Origin: Zopfochytrium polystomum
Taxonomy: Eukaryota; Chytridiomycota; Chytridiomycetes; Chytridiales; Chytridiaceae
Direction: 5' to 3'
Assembly (NCBI GenBank): GCA_025765615.1
Contig: JAIVFJ010000013.1
Location: 124,001-188,000 of the forward strand
DNA: 64,000 nucleotides
Shown: one piece after another, positions 10,656-22,063 of the stretch
Layout: every line of letters starts with the position of its first letter
How positions within the stretch are numbered: the first letter of the stretch is position 1
Notes under the pieces: generated by a model
What the model saw: the letters and a program-made list of their open reading frames with translations, nothing else
The model's database searches: none
Told to the model about the DNA's origin: nothing
Position numbers and translations under genes: made by a program

Positions 10656-11784
10656 TTAGTCGACATCCATTCTTTCCTCTCGCTGAAAGCGACCGCCTGT
10701 GCCGCCTCCAGAACTGCCACCTCTGGCCGGTATCGCGCCTTCCTCCTCTTCCTCGTCTTCAGCCTTCCCGTCTTTATCAGTAGCTTCCATGCCGCCCCCG
10801 CTGTTTTTTATCGAATTTGCTTGCTCCTGCACTCCCTCACCATCTTCTCCCTCACCGTCCTCCGCTGCGTCCGCATCATCATCGCCATCAGCGTCCACAT
10901 CAGGAAGTGCAAGCATAGGACCCTCTCGACGACCAGCCTCTGTGGCTTGAACAGCCTCCAACCGCGCCTCTGTCTCCGCGTCTGTCTGTTCGCGATCAGC
11001 AGCTATTGCGGTTCGAGCTCCAGCAATCGATGTTGAGACCGTCTTTAGCAAATCTCGCCGGCGATCGAGTGATTGTCCGTGATGGGCGAGTGCAGCGCGA
11101 ATGTGTGCTATGTCAGCTTGGAGATGTGCTGCATTTCTGGCGAATGTTGGGAGCGTTGAACTGTCAGAGGATTTTGAATGACTAGTTTCCCTTGACTGAT
11201 ACCTTTGACTGATTTCGCGGGAAGGAAGCTCGTTGATTTTAACAGCAAGTGCATCGTACTCTTGCCGCTCCTGCCGTATTCTTTGCTCTTTTTGCAGCTG
11301 CGCCTTCAATTCTTCAATTTCAAATCCAGCCCGTTCCATTTCTTTGGCTGCTGGCACGTAAGATAATTGGAAACTACAAGAAAGCGCACGTACAGATCCG
11401 AAGCTTCTCTTCCTGATAGAATTCGACATCCCTCAGATTCGCGTCCCGCATATGTATCTGCTTCTGCACGTTGAGCTCCAGAACGTCAAGTTCAATTCGG
11501 ATCTGACTGAGGGCGCTTTGTCTTTTTGAGGCGAACACGGTTAGAGTCGCTCGCACGCGCATTGAATTAAATTGGGAATCGACGCACAGTTTGTCGTGCT
11601 GACCACTCATCACAGCGTCTTGGAGTGCCCGAAACCGCTGAACAACCTTTTTCAGATGCCGAGTTTCGACGAGCAGGCGGTTGCGATGTATCGCGTCTTG
11701 AAGATGGAAGATGTCAAGTGACATAAGCAGCCGGCGCAACGAAGGCAACAGACCTTCTGACAGGGGGATGATGGAGCTCGACAT
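10656..11784 (-). CDS. THOC7: THO complex subunit 7-like protein
   Basis: Exon 1 is 11784-11394 and exon 2 is 11350-10656. They are separated by a 43-nt GT-AG intron, and the joined length is a multiple of three (361 aa). The conserved coiled-coil core spans the junction: DAIHRNRLLV near the N-terminus, then QKQIHMRDANLRDVEFY, then the signature RQERQEYDALAVKINELPSR. This aligns with the RKNRQEYDALAKVI region of THOC7. The C-terminal third is an acidic, Ala/Gly-rich tail. THOC7 is a structural subunit of the nuclear THO/TREX complex, which couples transcription to mRNA export. Start choice is uncertain: Met at 11784 or Met at 11724. It is divergent from the syntaxin gene. Confidence 0.82.
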
Positions 11785-12423
11785 TGCCTGCAGCAACGGA
11801 TGCGTGGCGACACCTTTTTCTTGACGTGTCATGTCGCATGGAAGAGGCCACCACCCCATCCAACAACGTTGTACCTCCACAACCTGTGGGCATCCAGGCC
11901 TGCCCTAAGAGCGGTTGGGCAAATTTCTGTTTCCTCACACCTGCTTGCACGAGGCATCTCTAGAGACCATCCATGTGGACAGACACATTGATAGGAAGTT
12001 GGAGGGACTTCAACCATCTCACGACGAAGTCTTGTAGCACTTCTTTGCCACGCCGTGAGGAATCTTTTCAGCAGCAGAAAAGTGAGAAAATCACTGGCAA
12101 CCTCCATAGGGCTTTTCGAGACTGCTATTATCTGCCAGGTCTGTCATGAGCTGGAATACAGTAAGGGGAGGCTGGAGGACTTGGGAGAAAGGTCATATGT
12201 CTTCCCATATCTGCCGTAACCCGTCCATGACGTTTCCCAAGGTGGAAACGAAGCTTAGCCTGCTTGAGGTACGCAGAGTTCCGCAAGGTACTTGAGAAAG
12301 CAGCAGCACCTCAGGCACCACCGTCAGGTCAGCCCACACAGATTATTGAGGTTGGCGAGGCATAACGTCTGCTGCTCTGAATGCGGTGCTAACAACCCTG
12401 GCGGTCACCAACAATTGTTTTCA
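11785..12423. promoter_or_regulatory. Divergent intergenic region between THOC7-like and syntaxin genes
   Basis: This 639-bp stretch must hold the promoters and 5' leaders of two divergent genes. The open frames inside have no recognisable similarity. No TATA box or other element could be assigned with confidence. Confidence 0.5.
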
Positions 12424-13716
12424 ATGTCGAATGCGGTGGTGGCGCCAACGTTGACGGTCCGGGATCGCACCGCCGAGCTGCACGCGGCCGTGGCGGCCAT
12501 GCATCGTGCCGGCGGCAGCACCAAAGGCAGCAGCGCCAGCCCAGAACGATCGCGTCTCATGATGGCGGGCAGCAGCGGCAACATCAGTGGCATCGCCCAC
12601 CGTTCAGACTTCGCCCGCAAAGCAAAGCTCACCAACCAAGAGATTCTGGGTCTGACGAGCGCGCTGGACCATCTCGCCCAACTGTCCCGAAAGCGTTCAC
12701 TCTTTGATGACCAGCCGGCCGAGTTCAATCGATTGATCAGCGTGGTGAAGCAGAAAATCGCGGAGTCGAGTCGGTTGATCTCTGAGCTTTCCAACGCTCG
12801 GCAGCAGCAGCAAAACTCGCCAAACCTGGGAGGCCCGCGGAACCGCCAGGCGGATGAGCATGCGGCAAATGTTATATCCTCTTTGCAAAGCAAGCTGGCG
12901 TCATCATCGAACGAGTTCAAGTCCATTTTGGAGGTCCGTACACAGGCAATGCGAGAGCAAAAGTTTCGGAGGGATCAGTACTCGGTTGGCCAGATACCAA
13001 AGCAACTGCTGCAGCACCCGTCTCGCTCCGAAGGTCTCGGATACCGCGAAACATCGTTTAATCCCACACCCCCTCCACTCTCTCCCAACAGCTCCGGCTC
13101 AGGCTTAGCGAGCACGGGGCCGCTTGCACGCCCCGCTGTGGGCCAAGCGGCGGCTCTAGCGTTCAGCGGTCTAGCCAATCCTAACGCCGGTCTGCCAGCG
13201 ATATCTCGAGGCGCCTCGCCAACTCCGCCAGGCATGGTTGCGTCGACTTCTCGCGAATCGACCGCTTCTGCTCTATTCACTCCCGCTACTTCTTTATCGT
13301 CTCCCCTCTACACGCCTGAGTCTGGCCTTCGCAATCGTGCGACAGCCGCATCGGCATCCTCTGCCGGCGAAGTAACGCTGGGCGGCCGGAATGTCCAGCA
13401 GCAGCAGCAGCAGCAGCAGCAATTAAATTTCGCGAACCAGGAGTACGCTGAATCTAGGTCGCTGGCAATAGAGAGCATCGAGTCTACAATTGCCGAGTTG
13501 GGGCAGATGTACTCTCATTTTGCGCAAATACTTAGCCAGCAGCGTGAAGTGATTCAAAGAATTGACGATAACGTTATTGACGTTGAGATGAATGTGACGG
13601 GAGCCCACGACCAACTTGTTAGGTACTTCCAAAACATCAGCTCCAACCGCTGGCTGATGCTGAAAGTGTTGGCGGTCTTGGTGGTGTTCTTCTTGCTGTT
13701 TGTTTTGATCACCTGA
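12424..13716 (+). CDS. SED5: Syntaxin-5/Sed5-like Qa-SNARE
   Basis: This 430-residue single-exon protein mediates ER-Golgi and intra-Golgi vesicle fusion in its family. Near the N-terminus VRDRTAEL matches the syntaxin-5 start, after which the Habc region (about residues 60-190) includes LDHLAQLSRKRSLFDD and FNRLISVVKQKI. A Ser/Pro-rich linker with a Gln run (13396-13420) follows. The SNARE motif is about residues 340-400 (IESIESTIAELGQMYSHFAQ, QQREVIQRIDDNV, MNVTGAHDQLVRYF), followed by SSNRW and a C-terminal membrane anchor (LAVLVVFFLLFVLIT) ending at TGA. The Met at 12424 is chosen because the family motif starts 11 residues later; the open frame extends back to 12292 without similarity. 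It is longer than yeast Sed5 (340 aa) because of the linker. Confidence 0.93.
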   Translation: MSNAVVAPTLTVRDRTAELHAAVAAMHRAGGSTKGSSASPERSRLMMAGSSGNISGIAHRSDFARKAKLTNQEILGLTSALDHLAQLSRKRSLFDDQPAEFNRLISVVKQKIAESSRLISELSNARQQQQNSPNLGGPRNRQADEHAANVISSLQSKLASSSNEFKSILEVRTQAMREQKFRRDQYSVGQIPKQLLQHPSRSEGLGYRETSFNPTPPPLSPNSSGSGLASTGPLARPAVGQAAALAFSGLANPNAGLPAISRGASPTPPGMVASTSRESTASALFTPATSLSSPLYTPESGLRNRATAASASSAGEVTLGGRNVQQQQQQQQQLNFANQEYAESRSLAIESIESTIAELGQMYSHFAQILSQQREVIQRIDDNVIDVEMNVTGAHDQLVRYFQNISSNRWLMLKVLAVLVVFFLLFVLIT

Positions 13717-13789
13717 GAGCACACAACAAGGACGAAACTTCGTTATTCATTTGTATTAATAGGAATATTGAGCGCCAGAACGTTGGGCT
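13717..13789. terminator. Short convergent 3' intergenic region
   Basis: Only 73 bp separate the stop codons of the convergent syntaxin and lipase genes, so the 3' UTRs probably overlap. The TATTAATAGGAATATT stretch near 13754-13769 is AT-rich on both strands. No canonical AATAAA is present in the gap. Confidence 0.4.
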
Positions 13790-16700
13790 TTAAGTCAGTC
13801 GGTCCCATTCCCTGCGACCCTTCCATTCATCAGTGACACTCCCTCGCCGCATCCACTCCACCCTCGCACCTTCCGCGCTATTCCAACCGTCCTCGTTGTG
13901 CGCCGGGCGTTTTTCCAGTTGCTCTCTCGCCTCTCTGATCGCAACTTCGATTCCCAGTCGGTCCCGCACCGCAGCAACTTTCGCAAAAGTGGCTGTTTGA
14001 CCTTTCGAGATGCACTGTCCCAGCCAGGATCGTTCAGGGTCTTCGAGGAGACGTGCACAATCCCACAGCAGACGGGGTAGGCGGCAAGGTAGAATGGTCA
14101 CATCTCCTTCGAACATTTGCAGAAAAACCTGGGAAACGTCCGCACCAGCGATGGGAGGTACAAGCCGCAGATCCCGCATGAGGGCCATCCATTTCTTCAG
14201 GTCATAGTCGATCGCGTGGACTCCAAAAGCCGCCCAAAAGCCGCCCCGCCAGCCCCTTCCACCACGATATCCGGCAGTGGGGTTGCCCGCAGAACCTTCC
14301 GGTTCAAAAAAGAACGGCACAATGTGTGGGTTCACCTGGGAGACAATCGAAAAGCCGATATTTAGCATGGAAAGGTCCGGAATATCCATGCGGATCGATC
14401 CATCCCGCCAGAGCTTTCCCGAACCCCGCGCAGGGTGAAGAACGCCCGTCGTGGGATCCTTTGAAAGTAGCTGACCAGCAGGAAGAACACCGGGTATGGC
14501 ACACGTTGCACAAATCACCGACGAAATAACAATGTCCGGCGCCTATCAGTTTTGGGAAAAATCAGGCGTTTGAGGTGTATCTAATGGAAACAAAGGAGCA
14601 ATACCGTTAAGAAATTCAGTACTTTGGCCGGCATAGTCCGTCCTGGCTCATCCGGAGTGACCGCAATACACAAGATCCTTCGTGTTCTTTTGTACGCCTC
14701 CAGAAATGTCAAATGACCCATTGTGAAATATCCACTTTTTTCGAAGCCGTCGAGCGGATCAAACATATATCCCTTCTGCCACCAGCGCTTCAGTCGAATA
14801 CTCCACGGATCAGCCATGATGCAGAAGCGATCAGTAACATCAGTTGAGAGGAGTCCTTCGGATCGTATCTCCTCGTCCGTGCGGCAACAGACAATTGCAG
14901 CCATAAGAGCTCCGGCAGAGGAGCCTGTGATTACTTCCGGCAGAAGGTTTTGGTCGAAGAGAGCCTTAAGGACACCAATGTGGTAGTATGCCAGAGAAGC
15001 GCCCCCAGAAAGGCAGAGAGCCGTGCGACCATAATTTTGGGACAGCGAGCGGAAAAAAGCACGCTTCTCGTTTGCGGCAAGAAGCGAAGAAGGAAGTTGA
15101 GCGACAGTAGAAATGGAGGCTAAGACTTCGCCGTGAAACGCGCCAACAGCAGGTTTCGTACCCACATAGGTGTGTGAGTACAGCGTTTCGTTTGCGACAC
15201 CACCATGATTGCGGCGGCAGGCATCGGCGAGAGTTCGAAGAAGTAAACGCAACGGATGGTGGTGGTGAAGTTGCAGAGGAAGCGTCGAAGTTCCTGAGAG
15301 ACTGGATGAAAAGGTCTTCGCGCGCGACGCTGCTGCTGTGCCATCGACCAAACTGTCAGACGGGACCTGATGTGAAGAATGAATGATAGATAGGACCTCT
15401 CCTCTCAATCTACGAAGCCGGGCCGTCGTCTTTTTCACTAATCTCTCATTATAAAGGGATGATGCACCATCCGGCGAGCTTTTCCAAGAATCAAGACCCA
15501 AGAATGCGTCCAGATTTTCAGCAGCTTCTTTCCATTCATCGTAATTTCCAGCCCAGTCTAGAAAGTCACGCATTTTCTTGTGGCGGCCGCGCCAAAGAAT
15601 AAGGTGTTCATAGAACGCGACACCAGTGCGTATAATAGTAAGAATGACCAGGTCGAGGGTGATGATCACGAAAATAACGAGCTGGAGGTTCATCGAGGTG
15701 CCAGAAAAGCGGGGCAGGTGCGAATTCGTCAGAATGAACACATCTCAAAACTAATACCTCACGTAAGTGCGTGAGTTTTCGATGAGCACGGGACACATAC
15801 CAAGAGGGGATATCTCCATATTTTGGCCATAAAAGAGTCCCGCATATTTCTGTGAGCCGAAGGTGTTGCAAATATCGACGCTAGGTTGAGTCCGTCCGAA
15901 GCTTTCGATTCAGATTGCAGTCTCCGGGAAGCCCTTCGAGCTCTGCCTGACTTTCCCGAACCGATTCGCACAAGGGTATCTTCGTCAAATGAGTCAAAGG
16001 CCTCCACGAAACTTGCAGCCATGCTGCCGCTGGAATTTGAAGTAACATCAGCTGCAGCAATAAAATCATCTTCAAAGTCGACACCGTTGCAGTCGAACAC
16101 TCCCTCGGGCGATGACTCCAACTCTAACTCTCCAGCACCTGTGGCAGAAGAGAAAGTGGAATTGCCAAGATGGCCGCGAGCTGCGCGTCGACGGCCAGCC
16201 TCCGAAGCAGCGGCAGCTTGAAACGATTGCGAATGCTTTTGTTGGCAGGCGCTTGAGCTTCCAATCTTGCCAGATCTTTGCATGCTGTCCTCAGGGTTGG
16301 TGCTGGAGTCGGAGGGCTCCTCGCCAATATCATCTTCGTCATCGCTGGACATCGTGTGCACAAGAATATCGGCACTCCAGTTCCGAACCGAGGTTAATGT
16401 ATCCAAGGAAGTCGGGTTTGGTTGTGACGAGAGTGATGGGGTAACTGGAACTGAAGCCTTTGAAATTGGAGATCGAGTTTCGGACCCATCTGCGGCCAAT
16501 GTAGCTCGGGAAATGCGAGTGGAAGAAGAAGAGGCAACGAGAGGCGAGAATGCAAGAGGGAGTAGTGGGACATTTCGGGCGGTGCTTGAAAGAAAGTGGC
16601 GCTGCGCAGCAGCGCGATCAGACGGAACGTGGAAGGAGGGTTCTGGGGGTGGCGTCTCAGTGGAGGAAACATTTGCGAATGATTCCGAGCCCGACAGGCA

Positions 16701-17118
16701 CGACTGAAGCTGCGTTGCACTGCGACCTATAAGACCCTTTCCTGCTATGATTGGGGAACTAAGGTTTAACAAATTGTGAGTTGCAGCAGCCATGAGCGTC
16801 CATTCAAAGGAGTGTGCGTTGGAACACAAACATCGATATTCCATTCTCTTCCGCATTAGTGAGGGGCGGCTCCGAGGGTGAATAGTGAGGGGCGCGCGGC
16901 GAAGCCAAAGCAGAAGCCGAAGCCGCCGCCGAGGCTGATGGCAACAGCGACGCCGACGCTGAAGCCGCTGCCGCAGCAGCGGCTGCAGCAGGAGCAGCTG
17001 TGCTTGTTGAGCGCACACCAGGCGGCGGCGGCGGCGGCGAGGCCGAGGACGACGACGACGACGACGACGACGAAGTCGACGCGGTCAGGGCCCCACCGCC
17101 CCGCCTCTTCTTGGCCAT
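13790..17118 (-). CDS. Patatin-domain triacylglycerol lipase (TGL3/4/5-like)
   Basis: Four exons are modelled: 17118-16832, 16758-15801, 15681-14605 and 14542-13790. Introns are 73, 119 and 62 nt, all GT-AG, and the joined length gives 1,024 aa. The N-terminal 400 residues are Ser/Ala-rich with polyserine and polyproline. A hydrophobic segment follows (LVIFVIITLDLVILTII), then the FYEHLILWRGRHKKMRDF and YDEWKEAAENLDAFLG block typical of fungal TGL proteins. The patatin core has the oxyanion GGASLAYYHIGVL, the nucleophile elbow GSSAG and the catalytic-dyad Asp in WRDGSI. In yeast these enzymes act on lipid droplets. The chain ends RREWDRLT-TAA. Its 5' leader has CTGT repeats (17145-17205). A short exon-1 start at 17118 is chosen because the peptide begins MAKKRR and joins in phase. 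Confidence 0.9.
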
Positions 17119-17396
17119 GTCAACGCCGGGTGCAATGGGCTTTCTGCCTGTCTGTCTGCCTGTTGTCTGTCGCCTGTCTGTCTCCCTGTCTGTCTGTCCG
17201 TGGTCTCTCGGTGTGTCCTTTGCAAAGACTTGGCGGTCAACCAGGCAAAAGAAACAACAAAAAAACAACAAAGCAAAGCGTTTGTCTGTCGCACTTCTCG
17301 CTTCGCTGCTTGCTGGCGCGGTTTCACCGTTTTTCCGCGGGTCATTCCACCAGCTGCATGCCTTGCTCTCGGCAAAACCACTCGCTGCTTCAACTT
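17119..17396 (-). promoter_or_regulatory. Upstream region of the lipase gene with CTGT repeats
   Basis: A (CTGT)n-rich tract at about 17145-17205 lies directly upstream of the lipase start on the minus strand. It is probably leader or promoter sequence. No specific site is identified. Confidence 0.45.
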
Positions 17397-17659
17397 TCAC
17401 GTGCATTTTATTGCAGGTGAAAAAGTGCCATACGCAACCTCTCGTTCAGTGCAGCGCTCTGAAACAGCCGCAACCGCTAGGATTGCTCCAGTGCGCCTGC
17501 GGAGGCCAATGACGCCGAGGCCGTGTTGACCGAGGCGCCTGTGCCGCCCTCTCCATCCGGCAGCCACCGCCTGCTGCACCACAGCCAGCGCCCAGTCTCC
17601 TTCCCTGCACCCGTGCCCTTGACTGTACTCAACGATAGTCCACTCAATCGCTTTGAAAA
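17397..17659 (-). pseudogene. 3'-terminal exon of an unidentified minus-strand gene
   Basis: A good 3' splice site (GCTTTCTTGCAG, AG at 17661-17660) opens an exon at 17659. Two frames stay open, to stops at 17477 and 17397. An AATAAA polyadenylation signal (minus strand, 17412-17407) follows at once. Upstream sequence turns into repeat DNA at about 17735, so the rest of the gene is missing or far away. The protein is not recognised. Confidence 0.4.
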
Positions 17660-17782
17660 CTGCAAGAAAGCATATACACTCCGAAAAAGAAAAGTTGCTC
17701 ACTGTTGCTTGTCGCTCTCCAAATTGAAATAACAACATGTTTGGACTCTGTTATGCATAATTGATACACAGTGATGATATTG

Positions 17783-17858
17783 TTAGGCGAAACTGACTGG
17801 TTAGCAGTTAGAGGCACAAGACAGACCCGAACCTATTGTGACTGTCAGTTATTGTAGG
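17783..17858 (+). repeat. Copy of the repeat at 3720-3893, opposite orientation
   Basis: The sequence from TTGTTAGGCGAAACTGACTG to ACTGTCAGTTATTGTAGG is the reverse complement of the 3720-3893 repeat, with small gaps. Confidence 0.6.
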
Positions 17859-18273
17859 ATGTTGCCAACCGTCTTTTTATTCTGGCAAATGACTCTTGCT
17901 CTTCACCTCCAATCTGGACGTGACTGTGACCGTGACCGCTGCAACAGCCATGATTATCATGACTCTCATGGTTCTTCACCCTGTCGCACCTATGTTGGTG
18001 AAATTTTCGATAGTTTTATCCAACAACCTGTCACTCCTTCTCACTGTGACAACAAGCGCCAGGATTCCCACTGTGATAACGACCAACGTGATGACTACCG
18101 CTACCCTGATGCTTCCCGTCCTATCAACCCTCCTTGTGATGACCAACGCGCCCGTTCTGCCTCTCACAACTGGTCCACGCTTCTCTGCCGCCACTGTCAG
18201 CAACCTGGACATTTCTGCGAGGAATGCCCCCATGCTGCAGAAATTGATGCGCTCATTGCAAAGAGGTATGACC
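17838..18273 (+). pseudogene. Gag-like zinc-knuckle fragment, cut by LTR insertions
   Basis: The frame is rich in Asp/Arg/His/Cys and has a CCHC zinc knuckle, CRHCQQPGHFCEEC (C-x2-C-x4-H-x4-C), at 18189-18230, followed by AEIDALIAKRYD. It is interrupted at 18274 by an inverted B-family LTR, itself split by element B1. The sequence after the LTR (24920 onward) can be read in the same frame as a continuation. Zinc knuckles of this type are usual in retrotransposon Gag or in cellular RNA-binding proteins; which of these it was cannot be decided. Confidence 0.5.
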
Positions 18274-18424
18274 TGAAAGATTTCGTTGGGCTGGATTGTC
18301 TATGGGTTGTGCTGCTGTGGAGATGGAGGAAGTACACTACTGAAGGTGCTGGTGGTGGGAGGTTGATCTTGGCTTCTGTCAGTCTTGTGTTTGTCTTTAT
18401 ACACAACTGTTACAAGGAACATCA
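18274..18424 (-). mobile_element. B-family solo LTR (minus), first part, split by B1
   Basis: The segment is the reverse complement of the second half of the B LTR (TGAAAG..., the GGTGG tract, CTTTATACACAACTGTTACAAGG). It continues at 24832-24919 and ends in ...AAAACTAACA. Rejoined it is about 239 bp. It is older than B1, which lies inside it. Confidence 0.85.
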
Positions 18425-18652
18425 TGTTAGTTTTGGGTCTTTTGGTGTAAGCAGTGTGCAGGAGCTTTGACCTGATACTGCTCTGCAAGGATGACTTGCA
18501 GCATTTTGCAAGTGATGGTCCTTGTAACAGTTTTGTATAAAGACAAACACAAGACTGACAGAAGCCAAGATCAACCTCCCACCACCACCACCTTCAGTAG
18601 TGTACACCACAGCAGCCCAACCCATCAATCAGCCACCATAGCAAATTCTTTC

Positions 18653-18667
18653 ATACAAAACTGTTAC
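18653..18667 (+). promoter_or_regulatory. Putative primer-binding region of B1, complementary to the LTR
   Basis: ATACAAAACTGTTAC immediately after (and including the last base of) the 5' LTR is the exact reverse complement of GTAACAGTTTTGTAT at 18524-18538 in the LTR. No TGG-start tRNA-type primer site is seen. Confidence 0.6.
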
Positions 18668-19252
18668 CCATCCCAATCACTTCCCCCTTGGTTTCAACAA
18701 AATCCAATCAGTAGAAGGGGTTGTACGCTTTTCAGATCTGCCAACTTCGTGGAGCGATCACGGGCGCTACAGACATCGTACAGCAATTTCGTTACTACCA
18801 TCGGAAAGCTCTTGATCTCCTCTTTCCAACGAACCCACCTGATCTCGGATCGGACGCTCCTACGTCGTATCCACCGCCTCCAAAGTCGTCGCCCACTTTT
18901 CCAACTTCAACCTCAATTTGCTCGCCTTCCAGACCTCCCCCAGCCGATCCCAAGCTATCATTGGAAAGGCCTGCTTCGGGACTACACGACTGCCACCAAC
19001 GGCACCCCAAAATCACTCTCCTTCGTGATAAGCGACGCCTTTTTCCATTCAGGGTCACCAGATTACCTCCAACCCTCACCATTAATTTTTGATTTTTTGT
19101 CCCCAATTGGAGACAACGACCACCCCCCTACCTGACACACACCAAGCTAACAAACCAACTTTTCATCTGCTGCAACACCACCTTCACCACACACCCAAAA
19201 TCCAACGAAATCCCTTCAAACTTGGCACACATAATCGTCCTGAGAAAACAAC

Positions 19253-19747
19253 ATGACTACTGACTCAACCAATCACATCAACGCAGAGCAGAACGATGCA
19301 GTTGATCCACTAGACCTCTGGGACACTGGAACCTGTCTCATCAGAGATGGACCATTCCAAGGACAGAGATTCCAACTGGTGCCTCCGTCTTGTGGACCAG
19401 AGAAACCCTCACCCAAATCACACCTGGTCGAACTTGCAAAGGAGATCATTGACGACTTTGAATGCATTAAAATGGAACCAACTGAAGCCTCAGATGCCTT
19501 CATTACCCGATTCACTGAAGCGTACCATCGAGTCGACAGCTTTGCAAAGTCAGCAGCTGGAGAACTTCTCCATCATATTCGCCCTTTCCAACAAGTTGTT
19601 CGAATCTTTGTTGGCTCACTGGGCCAAAGCCTGTTGGATATGGGAAAAGGAAAAGTTTTTCTTGTTGTCGGCAACCCAGCTCCTCAGATAACAAGTTTAG
19701 CCAAACTAATCTCACTCTTCAAAACCTGTTTGACAAAACAACTATGA
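19253..19747 (+). pseudogene. B1 Gag-like protein
   Basis: This 164-aa frame is homologous to the Gag of element C. The shared blocks are AKEIIDDFE.IKMEP, an F(I/A).RF..AYH(R/K)V(D/E)SFA block, and a GNP...SL.KLI.LFK end. No zinc knuckle follows in frame, in contrast to C. It is shorter than C Gag and probably truncated; the downstream 2 kb has no long frame. Confidence 0.6.
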
Positions 19748-22059
19748 TAAGCAACACATGAGCTGGCTGATCAAGCAACAATCACTCGGCTACTGCTGCA
19801 CCAGAAATCACCACACCAACTATTACTATCCTGGTTATCTGCCTTCATATTGATTGAACAACAAACAGCAGAGGTCCTCAAAAACCAACCAGCTCCATCA
19901 ACTAATAATCAATCTGCTAAGTGTTTTGCTCTTCGCTTTTGATATGCATCAAAGTAACTGCCTTTATCCTCTCAACATTCAGCCATGCAGTCTCCTGTCA
20001 GTAATGATTCATCATTCCATGAACATCAACACAGGCATTTTAGTTTTTGGAGACCTGCACCTCTAACAACTGTCCCTGTGCCCTCTCAATATTACTTACT
20101 CATTTTCAACAGGGCATAACAAATTAGGAATTAATGATATGGTGTTTTCCTTGTCTATCAACCCATGGAGTTGGCAGTTCAATTTCTGGATTCCCTGATA
20201 GAGTGTTTTCAACCACACTGAAACTCTCACCATCAAACATATTAGTGATTGGGATGACCAATAGTTGTGCAAGTGCCAACTCTCACGACCACGGCAACCT
20301 TGTGCAATTTCCTCATAACTTTGGACTCTGTTACATCAAGCTAAGCCTCTCCTTATCTTTTCTCACATAACTTCAGCACTTCAGCCAAAGACAATTTGCA
20401 GTCCATTCATTGATAGAACAAGGACTGGTTGAGTAGTTTAACAATCCTCTAACCATTTTGTAAACAGTCTATTCTGAGTGGTTGCTAGGCAAGCGTGACC
20501 GGCACAGGGTCAAAACCTCTCATATATTATCTGCTTGAGCAGAGGAGGAGGAAAACTGTTGACACTGGGTTTCCGTTCCACTTAATACTCAGAGTATTTG
20601 TCATCAGCACAAGCCAGCGCCCAGTACAACATCAAACATCATCTTCCACTTAGGGGGGAGGATTCTAGGGATAAGTGAAAGATGATCACCGGCACTGTAT
20701 TGCCAATTAGATGGAGAATGCTTGGAATAAGTGAACGATGATCATCAGCGCAGAGTTGCAAAGTGGTCTCAGCATGGATTGGCACCAACTTGGCATGGTC
20801 TTCTTGGTGCCAGGCTGCTGCCTAGGAAAACACTCTATCTATTTTAGCCAAATGAATCTGGACTCAGGATTCGAACTATGGAATACACTATTATTGCTGG
20901 GCTTACTTGACCCTGGCTAGGGACCTCAACTCACACATATTGACTGCTTCAGCTTTTATACACAGACATACTAACACACTACTCCAGGTCCCACATCACA
21001 GGAAATTCGACAGCCATACCTGAGTCCTCACCTCAATTGCATCACTCTGATGAATTATCCTAACCAACTTCTGTGACAAAACACAATGTTCCTTGAAATA
21101 ACTTTTGCCTCATTCCGAGGAGTATCAACGTTTATCTTTATTGGACACTCAACACTAACACTTTTTCAGAGCAAACTATAAACAAGCTCAACCTTGCAAG
21201 ATTGCTGAAGTTCCATTCTCATCTGAGATTCTTCCTTAGCCGAACCAAATCTAACTGACTCTAGATTTCAAACTGCTCTTAATAGAGTCACTCCAGAACA
21301 GCTATGTTCTTTGAATGCCTCATGCATTCATCCAGCATGCATTCATGCAGCATAACCAGGATCTGGAAGCTTCAGAGATTGCCCTCAACTTTTGTAATCT
21401 GACCAGAAACTTTGTGGTTTTGGCTTGGATGTTAGACTTGACAAAAACATTCTGCTGATTCTTTAACGAGGCAGAGTAGAAGACATCAGGCGAAGTCTTT
21501 GTTCCCTTTGCTTGCACTAGCACTCTCCTACCAGCATAAATTCCACAACATCACTTGGAGACTAAAGGCATCAAGCAATCAAACGCTGTGGAAACATCTG
21601 GATATACTAACTCTCACTAATGCTTTCTACCACTAACTTTGCCTCTATCTTTATTCTCCACTCTAGACCAACAAAAGCAAAAATCAACCACCTCACATAC
21701 AGTTACAATTACCATATCATCAAACTATTCAAACCTCAGCAGTATCAGCAAAATTCAGGAAACCTTCAACTATTCATACCTGCAGATCAGCTTCAGAAAC
21801 AACACCAACATCACCACTTTGCTCCATTCAGTCACCAGTCACCTTGAACCATCTTTGAACTTGAATTTTGCCAGTTGAACAAGTTGAATTGGAATTGCTT
21901 TCAGTTTTCTGCAGTCTCAACAAAGTCAGACAAAGTATCAACCATTCCCCACAGCAGAGTCACTCCAGAAAACAACAACTTCCTCCATTCAGTCAGCATT
22001 CAACTTCAGCAATCAGAATTGGAAGAAGTCAAACTGGAATTGGTAAAACGTATCAACCA
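19748..22059 (+). other. B1 interior without an intact frame
   Basis: About 2.3 kb where protease and integrase should lie has no recognisable coding domain. It is colinear with B2 (30955-32150, partly deleted). It includes an insertion at about 20420-20623, shared with B2 and absent from B5. Confidence 0.6.
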
Positions 22060-22063
22060 CATG

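Noticed and set aside
11829..12107. Open frame upstream of THOC7 on the minus strand
   Set aside because: It has no recognisable domain, overlaps the probable divergent promoter, and is not needed to complete THOC7.
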